Shown: positions 15,463 through 22,511 of the stretch, piece by piece
How positions within the stretch are numbered: the first letter of the stretch is position 1
Layout: the number at the start of each line of letters is the position of its first letter
Virus record (IMG/VR): IMGVR_UViG_3300050821_000723
Location: 1 to 23,755 of that record
Source: a virus
DNA: 23,755 bases
Reading direction: 5' to 3' (one strand)
Program-made: the position numbers and the translations under genes
Notes under the pieces: model-generated
What the model was told of the DNA's origin: nothing
Databases searched by the model: none
The model's input: the letters and a program-made list of their open reading frames with translations, nothing else

Positions 15463-16422
15463 TTACTTGATACGGGTTAGGACGATATAAGAATTAGATT
15501 GGATGTTTACGGAATTACCATTTGAAACGACTTGGGCATACATTGGGAAGAACGTACCTGTTGCGTTGATGGTCAAAACTCCCTTTATTAGCACCCAATC
15601 CGATACACCAATTGTAGTATACTGTGTCGTGACTGCGTTCGTGAAACCTAACTGACGAGTTGAGATATTCGCAACACTATTGTTAGTTCCCACCACACTA
15701 TACGAAAGAGTATTGACTGTGCAACTTCCACCCCAACTTAACTTGAATCCATTTAGACCAGAAGCACCATTGCTCCCAGAGTAGTTAATCAGGCACTCTA
15801 ATGCATAGACACCTGTGTTACCAAGAGTGCAGGATAGATTGTTTTCGGCAGTTAGAGCAGTAGTAGAGGTACGAGTAGAATTGCCAGTCATTACACTACC
15901 GATACCAGTCTCAACTCCAGTTATGGTGTTGCTCATCGGACAGTTAGGGGCGAAGATATTCTGACTTACGTTTAAGGTCACGGTGTTAGCCAAAGTGCTA
16001 ATAACGATGTTACCCGTCGTTGTATTCTGTGTGACACTGAGGTTGCCAGTGCTGGTGTTCTGAGGAGTGCTGATGTTACCAGCTACAAGATTAGCAGCGG
16101 TATTGATGGTCGCAGAGACGTTGATGTTGGCGGCTGAGATATTACCAACTGCCGCATTCTGGGATACGTTCAGAGTGACCGTATTAGCCAGAGTAGTGAT
16201 GGTTAGATTGCCGGTGGATGTGTTCTGTGGGGTGCTGATGTTACCCGCAACGAGGTTCGCGGCGGCATTCATAAAGAAAGAGTTCAACGTGTTACTACTC
16301 ACGTTGAACGTTAGATTAGCCGTTGCACCCTCAACTCCACCGAAGTTGAATAGTATTTGGGTATTAGACCCCGCCGCGCTGGGTCTACGGACTCGCGTGT
16401 TTAGATCGCCCACACCAGACAT
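15463..16422 (-). CDS. Fibre protein with repeat stalk and C-terminal knob-like domain
   Basis: A 319-residue product. Residues 50-165 contain short repeats (AANLVAGNISTPQNTSTGNL, TLNVSQNAAVGNIS) shared with the 1083-aa fibre. The C-terminal domain, about 172-319 (MTGNSTRTSTTALTAENNL, NTGVYALECLINYSG, DWVLIKGVLTINATGTFFP, NSYIVLTRIK), is paralogous to those of the 11168-14419 and 10029-10586 products. This gives a short fibre or spike with the same putative tip. The start is ATG at 16420-16422 with AAGG upstream. Confidence 0.78.
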   Translation of the reverse strand: MSGVGDLNTRVRRPSAAGSNTQILFNFGGVEGATANLTFNVSSNTLNSFFMNAAANLVAGNISTPQNTSTGNLTITTLANTVTLNVSQNAAVGNISAANINVSATINTAANLVAGNISTPQNTSTGNLSVTQNTTTGNIVISTLANTVTLNVSQNIFAPNCPMSNTITGVETGIGSVMTGNSTRTSTTALTAENNLSCTLGNTGVYALECLINYSGSNGASGLNGFKLSWGGSCTVNTLSYSVVGTNNSVANISTRQLGFTNAVTTQYTTIGVSDWVLIKGVLTINATGTFFPMYAQVVSNGNSVNIQSNSYIVLTRIK

Positions 16423-16434
16423 AGTTTACCAGCC

Positions 16435-16851
16435 TTAGAATACGGATGCCTGACCACCGATACCAACAGCCTTCGCTGAAGCGACCGCAGAGTTGGAAAT
16501 CCAAGTGATACCGCATGAAGCATTGGCCAAGTAGAGATACTTGTTACCGTTTGCGTCCTGTGGTAGGAAGGCGAACTGGTTGTTTGCGAACAAGTTCACT
16601 GGTAGCACACCCAATGTAGCGCCGCTGCCTGCTGGAATGTTGACATTCGCAACGTTGGCTAGAACGCCAGCAGTATTGATGGCGATTGTAATAGCGTGAT
16701 CAATGGTATCAGTGCTGGTTACAACGAGTGCTTCGATCTTCGTGCCGTTAACACCACCAACCACCACATTAGATACTGAGGTAGTGAGCGTATTAGCAAG
16801 AGAAATGCTCTGTACTGACTGTGGAAAGAAAGGCTGAAATGAGAATGCCAT
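16435..16851 (-). CDS. Small beta-rich structural protein, unknown
   Basis: A 138-residue product. Begins MAFSFQPFFPQSVQSISL, then an alternating beta pattern with VVGGVNGTKIEALVVTSTD, HAITIAINTAGV, NIPAGSGATLGVLPVNLF and ANGNKYLYLANASC. It lies between two repeat fibres and has a strong AGGGG ribosome-binding sequence overlapping the previous stop. The all-beta composition suggests a small virion or fibre-associated protein. No known family recognised. Confidence 0.68.
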   Translation of the reverse strand: MAFSFQPFFPQSVQSISLANTLTTSVSNVVVGGVNGTKIEALVVTSTDTIDHAITIAINTAGVLANVANVNIPAGSGATLGVLPVNLFANNQFAFLPQDANGNKYLYLANASCGITWISNSAVASAKAVGIGGQASVF

Positions 16852-16854
16852 GTG

Positions 16855-19800
16855 TTAGACCCCTGAGTAATAAGAATACCAAACTGGATTGGTTTGAATT
16901 GCTAGTGTGGCTGTCATCCAAGCATTAGCTGCCAAGCCCAATGCCACATTTGCCGACGTATTGGCTATATTTAGGGAAACTAATTGGCTGACGTATGCTA
17001 GGTTGGCCAGTTCATATGCCGCATTGGCTTTGAGGGAAACTGCCGTTACACCAAGTGCTGTAGCATTGACAGATAGGGCTACGTTGGCCTGAGTAGTACC
17101 GTTGGCTGTCACAGAGACATTTACAGTTGCTGTGTTGTTGAAATTAACGTTGGCGTTGGTGACTGTTACGGTGCCGTTGGCTAGGACATCGACCTGATAG
17201 TTATTACCATCACCAGCACCACCACCAGCCAAACGTGTATCAATGACCACGTTGCCGTTGGCATTGTAGGTAACGTTAATGTTGGATGTGTTACCAGATA
17301 CCACCCCAAGGAGGATGGCCGCAGCATTAACAACCAGTGCTATATTGCTCTGTGTTCCATTGGCGCTTGAGGATATGTTGACGGTAGCTGTGTTATTGAA
17401 GTTGACATTAGCAATGTTCGCAACCACGACGGTGCCGTTCGCACAGACTGCTTGACTATTAGCATAGATCACCGCCTGTGTTGCGCGAATGAATCCAAGA
17501 TTGGCCAGTTCATATGCAGCATTGGCCTTAAGTGTTGCGCTATTTGCGATAGCATCATTAGTGTTACCAGCAGCTAATGCGGTATTGATGGCACTGAAGT
17601 TAGCGTTGATCGTTCCTAGCGAAGTGTTGATGGTGCTGAACGTTGTGTTAACAGTTCCAAAGGTCGTATTGGTTGTGCTGAAGGCACTATTATCTGCACT
17701 CAGAGCAGAATTGATACCGCCAAAGTTGGCGTTGATCGTTCCTAAGGAGGTGTTGATTGTGCCAAAGGTTGTGTTGGTTGTGCTGAAACTAGTGTTGATG
17801 TTTGGCATCTGGAGCACGGCACCAGTTCCCAAGATGAATCCAAGATTGGCCAGTTCATAGGCAGCGTTGGCTTTGACCGATGCGGCAGGCACACCAAGTG
17901 CTGTAGCATTAGCGCTGAGGGCAACATTGCCTTGTGTGGATCCATTGGCAGTGACAGATACATTAACGGTTGCAGTGTTGTTGAAGTTGACGTTGGCATT
18001 CGTGACTACCACACTACCATTAGCGAGGATATCTGCTTCGTAGTTATTACCATCACCAGCACCACCACCAGCCAAACGTGTATCGATGACCACATTGCCG
18101 TTGGCATTGTAGGTGACATTGATGTTGGATGTGTTACCTGAAACAATACCTAGAAGGACGGCGGCAGCATTCACCACAATCGCAGCATTAGTCTGACTAC
18201 CATTTGCCGTGATAGAGACATTAGTCATTGCTGTGTTGTTGAAGTTGATATTTGCTACATTACCGACCACCACTGTGCCGTTGGCATAGGTGCCCTGAGA
18301 ATTAGCATATATGATTGCTTGTGTTGCCTTGATGAAACCAAGGTTCGCTAGTTCGTAAGCGGCATTGGCCTTGATAGAAGCCACGTTAGCCTGAGCATTG
18401 GCTGTGGTGATTGACGTGTTCAGTGTGCCGAAGGTCGTATTGATGGTGCTGAACGTTGTGTTCACGGTTCCGAAAGTGGTGTTGGTTGTGCTGAAGGCAC
18501 TGTTGTCCGCTGACAGAGCGCTATTGATACCACCAAAGTTCGCATTGATCGTTCCTAAGGAGGTATTGATCGTGCCAAAGGTCGTATTATGGGTGCTGAA
18601 ACTAGTATTGACATTAGGCATCTGTAGTACAGCACCAGTACCCAAGATGAATCCAAGGTTCGCTAGTTCGTAAGCGGCATTGGCCTTAATCGATGCAACA
18701 TTTGCTTGCGCATTAGATGTCGTGATGGCAGCATTGAGGGTACTGAATGTAGCGTTGATAGTACCGAACGTCGTGTTAACTGTACTGAAGGTCGTATTGG
18801 TTGTGCTGAAGGCACTGTTGTCTGCTGATAGTGCGGAGTTGATACCACCAAAGTTCGCATTGATCGTTCCGAGTGAGGTGTTAATCGTGGTGAATGTTGA
18901 GTTCAGTGTACCAAAGGTTGTGTTGGTTGTACTGAAACTGGTATTAACATTAGGCATCTGTAGTACAGCACCAGTACCCAAGATGAATCCAAGATTGGCC
19001 AATTCATATGCAGCATTGACCTTGATAGAAACAACATTACTTGAGGTCTGCGCAGAATTCGCAGCCGTATAGGCTAGGTTGGCTTGATTGTACGCAAGGT
19101 TAGCATTGAGGAATGCTTGCGTGCCGATCACGAAGCCTTGGTTGGCTAACTGATATGATATGTTGGCCTTGAGGTAGGCGGAATTAGCCTGTGCGTAAGC
19201 GGCTGCTGGATTACCACCACTAGCAACCAAAGCAGTATCAATGATGACGTTGGTAGAATTGCCGCTGATGACTAGATTTGATGAGTTAGCAGAAGAGACA
19301 TTCAACACTGCCATGTTAGCTAAGGCATAGATGGTGTTGGCTTCTGTCTGTGCACTATTAGCTGCTGTGTAGGCAAGGTTGGCATTGATGAACGCCTGTG
19401 TTCCGATGACAAAACCTTGGTTAGCAAGTGCATAGGATGCATTGGCTTTAAGGGATGTCGCCGTCGCATTAGTGTTCAGTGAGGCAAAGGTGCTGTTGAT
19501 CGTAGCGAAGGTACTATTGTCTGTGCTGAAGGTGCTGTTGATCGTAGCGAAAGTAGAATTGATCGTACCGAAGTTGGTGTTGTCTGCACTCAGAGCAGAA
19601 TTGATACCGCCAAAGTTGGCGTTGATCGTTCCTAGACTTGTATTGATCGTTGGAATTGCGATGGTGGCAGCGGTGCCCAATACAAATCCAAGGTTCGCTA
19701 GTTCGTAAGCGGCATTGGCCTTGATAGATGCGTTGCTAGTAAAGGCATTCGCGGTGGCAAATGTGGAATTGATGGTGCTGAACGTTGTGTTCGTTGTTGT

Positions 19801-20400
19801 ATCGTTGGTGTTGCCTGCTGACAATGCACTGTTGATGGCAGCAAAGTTGGTATTGTCGGCAGCGAGTGCGGTATTGATACCAGTGAAGTTGGCATTGATC
19901 GTGCCGAAGGTTGTGTTGTGGGTGCTGAAGGTTGAGTTGATGGTACCGAAGTTACCATTCATGGTGCCAGTGGCTACGAGGGCGCTCTGAGCTACTGTGT
20001 TGGCTGTATTGGCCTGTGCGTAGGCCGCTAGAGCGTTAGCATTGGCAGCGTCAAATGCCCATTGAACAGCATTCGCGGTTGCTGCATTACTAGTATCACC
20101 AGAACTGATGCTATCTACTAGTTTAGTGACACCCTGCACAGATGTCGTTGCTAGGTTAGCTGAGATCGTGCCGGTGACGTGGATAGGGCCACCGGTCAGA
20201 CCAAGGCCAGTGGCTACATTGGTGACGGTGCCTAGAGATGAAAGATTATTGAAGAGATTGATAACACCATTGGCGGTATCACCAATGAACAAGGTGTTAG
20301 AGACATAGCTGAATGCTATTTCACCGGGCTGAAGATTACTAGGCGCAGCCGTGACAGCACTGCGATTGATCTGAATCGTAATGTTGTTTGTGTTGGCCAC
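16855..20400 (-). CDS. Giant repeat-rich tail fibre (1181 aa)
   Basis: The N-terminus (about 6-55: ITIQINRSAVTAAPSNL, LQPGEIAFSYVSNTLFIGD) matches a head or baseplate attachment motif common in T4-like aquatic phages. The rest is repeats: nine copies of a NAAYELANLGF-like Ala/Asn/Tyr/Leu segment, separated by NTTFSTINTTFGTIN-type Thr/Asn/Phe runs and NFNNTATVNVSVTANG beta segments. Three copies carry the LGTGAVLQMPN variant. The C-terminus ends VWYSYYSGV without an evident knob. Extended, probably trimeric, coiled and beta-helical fibre. The start is GTG at 20398-20400, with GGAAG upstream, two bases after the previous stop. Confidence 0.85.
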   Translation of the reverse strand: MANTNNITIQINRSAVTAAPSNLQPGEIAFSYVSNTLFIGDTANGVINLFNNLSSLGTVTNVATGLGLTGGPIHVTGTISANLATTSVQGVTKLVDSISSGDTSNAATANAVQWAFDAANANALAAYAQANTANTVAQSALVATGTMNGNFGTINSTFSTHNTTFGTINANFTGINTALAADNTNFAAINSALSAGNTNDTTTNTTFSTINSTFATANAFTSNASIKANAAYELANLGFVLGTAATIAIPTINTSLGTINANFGGINSALSADNTNFGTINSTFATINSTFSTDNSTFATINSTFASLNTNATATSLKANASYALANQGFVIGTQAFINANLAYTAANSAQTEANTIYALANMAVLNVSSANSSNLVISGNSTNVIIDTALVASGGNPAAAYAQANSAYLKANISYQLANQGFVIGTQAFLNANLAYNQANLAYTAANSAQTSSNVVSIKVNAAYELANLGFILGTGAVLQMPNVNTSFSTTNTTFGTLNSTFTTINTSLGTINANFGGINSALSADNSAFSTTNTTFSTVNTTFGTINATFSTLNAAITTSNAQANVASIKANAAYELANLGFILGTGAVLQMPNVNTSFSTHNTTFGTINTSLGTINANFGGINSALSADNSAFSTTNTTFGTVNTTFSTINTTFGTLNTSITTANAQANVASIKANAAYELANLGFIKATQAIIYANSQGTYANGTVVVGNVANINFNNTAMTNVSITANGSQTNAAIVVNAAAVLLGIVSGNTSNINVTYNANGNVVIDTRLAGGGAGDGNNYEADILANGSVVVTNANVNFNNTATVNVSVTANGSTQGNVALSANATALGVPAASVKANAAYELANLGFILGTGAVLQMPNINTSFSTTNTTFGTINTSLGTINANFGGINSALSADNSAFSTTNTTFGTVNTTFSTINTSLGTINANFSAINTALAAGNTNDAIANSATLKANAAYELANLGFIRATQAVIYANSQAVCANGTVVVANIANVNFNNTATVNISSSANGTQSNIALVVNAAAILLGVVSGNTSNINVTYNANGNVVIDTRLAGGGAGDGNNYQVDVLANGTVTVTNANVNFNNTATVNVSVTANGTTQANVALSVNATALGVTAVSLKANAAYELANLAYVSQLVSLNIANTSANVALGLAANAWMTATLAIQTNPVWYSYYSGV
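16990..18675 (-). repeat. Long in-frame tandem duplication within the giant fibre gene
   Basis: Equivalent landmarks in two copies, the GGCATCT sequence at 17804 and 18617, are 813 bases (271 codons) apart. Each copy encodes the same order: QMPN segment, TF/ST repeats, the I-K/R-ATQA-I/V-IYANSQ segment, NVNFNNTA, SGNTSNINVTYNANG and RLAGGGAGDGNNY. A third QMPN landmark at 18953 is 336 bases (112 codons) away, so smaller duplications are nested in it. Boundaries are approximate. Confidence 0.75.
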
Positions 20401-20402
20401 AA

Positions 20403-20600
20403 TTAGAAACTTCCGCCATCCAACGGATTGGGGATGTATGGCTTAGTAACTATAGGACCAGACGCTTGTTGTGTCTGATGTACTGGTAGAGGACCTACGA
20501 CTAGGACATTAGACGGTTTCGGCCCACTTTGCTGGGACTGGTGTATTGGCGCTGGCTTTACTATTACTTGTTTCTGGATCGGTGTTACTACGATTGGCAT
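20403..20600 (-). CDS. Proline/glutamine-rich linker-like small protein
   Basis: A 65-residue product made of two copies of a Pro-x-Pro-I/V-His-Gln-S/T-Gln-Gln element (APIHQSQQSGP and LPVHQTQQASGP) separated by SNVLVVG and ending NPLDGGSF. It looks disordered and could bridge the small beta-sandwich protein and the giant fibre. ATG at 20598-20600 overlaps the stop of the preceding gene (TAATG), suggesting coupled translation. Function is unknown. Confidence 0.6.
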   Translation of the reverse strand: MPIVVTPIQKQVIVKPAPIHQSQQSGPKPSNVLVVGPLPVHQTQQASGPIVTKPYIPNPLDGGSF

Positions 20601-20968
20601 TATGGCTGTAGTGCGCCATTAGCTGGCGGTGTGATATTGGTGACACCCGGAAGAACAATCAACAATCCATTCATCAAATGAGAGGTGGTGTTGGTCGTAT
20701 CTTTCATTGTCACGTCATACACATAATTACCAGCGATGATGTTGCTGGTATTAGCACCGTCCAACGATAGCGTCAGATTGCCATTTGTAGCATCAGTCAC
20801 CGTCACCTTCATGGTGATGGCAACGTTCGGGGTCACATAGGATGTCTTGGCCCAAGAGGCAAAGGTATAACCGGCCACGTTGAGGTTTGATCCATCATTA
20901 TTGCTAAGTTGGAGTAGATACCCGAAGTCATCGCCTTGGATCAGGTTCAAGTCAACGTATGTGGCCAT
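20600..20968 (-). CDS. Small beta-sandwich virion protein
   Basis: A 122-residue product that begins DLNLIQGDDFGYLLQLSNND and continues with alternating strands (AGYTFASWAKTSYV, MKVTVTDATNGNLTLSLD, GNYVYDVTMKDTTNT) to LLIVLPGVTNITPP. This Q-G-D-D/T-F...L...G......A....R/K.....G.+.+.L........G.Y.YD+ arrangement is common in baseplate and tail-fibre beta-sandwich domains across phages, typically Ig-like. Located at the head of the fibre cassette, downstream of a late-promoter motif; likely a virion accessory or fibre-attachment protein. Confidence 0.68.
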   Translation of the reverse strand: MATYVDLNLIQGDDFGYLLQLSNNDGSNLNVAGYTFASWAKTSYVTPNVAITMKVTVTDATNGNLTLSLDGANTSNIIAGNYVYDVTMKDTTNTTSHLMNGLLIVLPGVTNITPPANGALQP

Positions 20969-21005
20969 CTGTAATACTTCTTTTTGTTCTTTGAGGGAAG
21001 TCGAT

Positions 21006-21013
21006 TATTTATC
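21006..21013 (-). promoter_or_regulatory. Probable late promoter core (GATAAATA) for the fibre cassette
   Basis: Minus-strand GATAAATA overlaps the TAA stop of the dioxygenase gene and lies 37 bases before the start of the small beta-sandwich gene. It matches the NATAAATA late core found at three other junctions in this window. Confidence 0.58.
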
Positions 21014-21593
21014 TAAAACTTGGTCCCCCCGTCCAGATAACAAGAGAGCGGCGAGTACCAGCCGTGACTGGGGTGACACGATGCAAGATCCATGATGGGA
21101 ATGCTACCACTAGGCCCTTAGTCTTCGCCATGGGGACTGGGGTGTTACCGGTCTGTAATTCTAGAACCCCACCCTCATACTCACTAGGATCAGATAATTG
21201 GACCGTAAGTGATAACTTGCGGGGCATGTCATTGACGATCCCCTTATCTACGTGCCAAGTATAATGGTCGTTGTTGCCAGTGTAAACCGTGTACTGGAAC
21301 GGTTCACCAAAACCTGTAAGATCGAAGTTGAAGAACTGACCATTCAACTGACGAACGATCCAACCCACCTTATCGTAGAGCCACACGTTGTCTTGGTTGT
21401 TTGGTAGCCAAGAGACTGTACTCTGACGAATAGCAGCATCAACTTCATTAGCATTGACGGTGCCGGGGGTTTGAGAGGTCAGTTCACCTTGGACAAGGAT
21501 ACGAGCGATCTCAGATTCACTGAAACCATTCTCCCACGTGGCGAAGGTTTGTTCCTTGGTTGATAGGTCTGGGCTTGCTGCTAGAAAGTACAT
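21009..21593 (-). CDS. 2-oxoglutarate/Fe(II)-dependent dioxygenase (PKHD-type hydroxylase-like)
   Basis: A 194-residue protein with the double-stranded beta-helix signature: His114-Val-Asp116 (HxD iron ligands in YTWHVDKG), the distal His171 in SWILHRVTPV, and Arg181/182 in GTRRSLVIWTGG for 2-oxoglutarate binding. YEGGVLEL and LVVAFPSWILH are typical framing strands. Such enzymes hydroxylate proteins or other substrates and are common in T4-like aquatic phages, often close to virion genes. The substrate is unknown; modification of virion or fibre proteins is a possibility from context only. Confidence 0.9.
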   Translation of the reverse strand: MYFLAASPDLSTKEQTFATWENGFSESEIARILVQGELTSQTPGTVNANEVDAAIRQSTVSWLPNNQDNVWLYDKVGWIVRQLNGQFFNFDLTGFGEPFQYTVYTGNNDHYTWHVDKGIVNDMPRKLSLTVQLSDPSEYEGGVLELQTGNTPVPMAKTKGLVVAFPSWILHRVTPVTAGTRRSLVIWTGGPSFR

Positions 21594-21604
21594 GATGTGC
21601 TCCG

Positions 21605-21624
21605 TGCGTTCCTATGGGAACGCA
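21605..21624 (-). other. Perfect 8-bp stem-loop between two genes
   Basis: Minus strand TGCGTTCC-CATA-GGAACGCA directly follows the stop codon of the 21625-22359 gene and precedes the GGAG ribosome-binding sequence of the dioxygenase. There is no U-tract, so it is a weak terminator candidate. It could be an RNA processing or stability element. Confidence 0.5.
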
Positions 21625-22359
21625 TTACTTTGGTTGACGTAGCGTGTCGCGATATAGACTCTCTTGTGAGGTTCTACGACGACGGGTATGTTCGATCAAT
21701 TGGGTATCTTCGCTGCTCAGCGAATCTATCTTGATCTTATGAGATGATGCTACGACACCATCACGATTGATAGGGATGCACTGGACTAATGGAGTGCCAG
21801 CCTTGATGATTCCACTATACTTGGGTTGTTTGAAGAAGAAAGGAAAGTTGACGTACTCAAATGCATCCTGACCCATATAGGTATCATCTACCATACCAGC
21901 AATACACTCGAACCTTGGTTCATAACGGTTGAGGGGTGGCACGAAGAGCATACTGTATCCTTTGGGCATCTTGATTGCCCAATGGTTGATCCATTTCCAT
22001 GGTTGCTCTGGGAGTATTGGATGACCGGCCACCTGTGCATGTGAATGAGTCTGTACCATGCTGCGCGCGAATAGGGACTTAGTAGTGATGTTACCGTCCT
22101 TATCCGTGGCAAATTCAACATCAGCAGCAAGAGGAATGATCCAACCAAGATTCAATGCATCCAAGAATGGCATGCAACGCTTGATGGTGCTGTTCTCTAG
22201 TCTCTGTTCGTTGTTGATCTTAGGAGGAAGTTTCTTGAACCATTCAGGCATCAACTTGCGTGCTGGGTATGGCTCTGGGATGACACCGACATCATCCTTA
22301 ACACAAAGAAACTGTACTTCAGTTGGCTTGCGGATTGCGGTTAATATTCGCTTGATCAT
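21625..22359 (-). CDS. Conserved phage protein of unknown function
   Basis: A 244-residue protein with VIPEPYPARKLMPEWFKKLP near residues 26-45, TIKRCMPFLDALNLGWIIPL at 58-77, DVEFATDKDG, WAIKMPKGYSMLFVPPLNRY, GMVDDTYMG and IIKAGTPLVQCIPINRD. I recognise this motif order (P-x-P..K..P.W...LP, KxCxPFxDxLxxG, PxGYSxLFxxPLNR, I.KGTP..Q.IP) as a family seen in T4-like marine phages, often near 2OG dioxygenases; the role is not known. ATG at 22357-22359 is preceded by GAAGG and overlaps the end of the upstream gene by 41 bases. Confidence 0.78.
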   Translation of the reverse strand: MIKRILTAIRKPTEVQFLCVKDDVGVIPEPYPARKLMPEWFKKLPPKINNEQRLENSTIKRCMPFLDALNLGWIIPLAADVEFATDKDGNITTKSLFARSMVQTHSHAQVAGHPILPEQPWKWINHWAIKMPKGYSMLFVPPLNRYEPRFECIAGMVDDTYMGQDAFEYVNFPFFFKQPKYSGIIKAGTPLVQCIPINRDGVVASSHKIKIDSLSSEDTQLIEHTRRRRTSQESLYRDTLRQPK

Positions 22360-22510
22360 TATTATTCACCTTCTTGCAGCATGTCCATGAATGCATCACG
22401 CCTGCTGATCTGTGACATTCACACATGCAAAGATCGTAGGGTGTCGGTAACTTAGTGTCGCGCATAAGGACTGCTTGACCGGGTTGTACCGTTTGAGTAT
22501 TATCCTTCAT
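22319..22510 (-). CDS. Small cysteine-rich protein, possible zinc binder
   Basis: A 63-residue product from ATG 22508-22510 (an upstream GTG at 22517-22519 is in frame, but AGAAGG is spaced 8 bases from the ATG). Contains LCMCECHRSAG followed by SWTCCKK, five cysteines and two histidines (including the one after GVM) in 25 residues, compatible with zinc or metal binding. The C-terminus is Asn-rich. It overlaps both neighbours, by the Gly-rich gene's stop region and by 41 bases with the next gene. Function is unknown. Confidence 0.6.
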   Translation of the reverse strand: MKDNTQTVQPGQAVLMRDTKLPTPYDLCMCECHRSAGVMHSWTCCKKVNNNDQANINRNPQAN

Positions 22511-22511
22511 A

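Noticed and set aside
16907-19990. Long plus-strand open frames with Leu/Val/Ala repeats opposite the giant fibre
   Set aside because: They are mirror frames of the Asn/Thr/Ala repeats; no start signals and opposite strand to all other genes.
16855-20400. CRISPR-like repeats in the fibre gene
   Set aside because: Repeats are in-frame, imperfect, of different lengths and coding; no conserved direct repeat with unique spacers.
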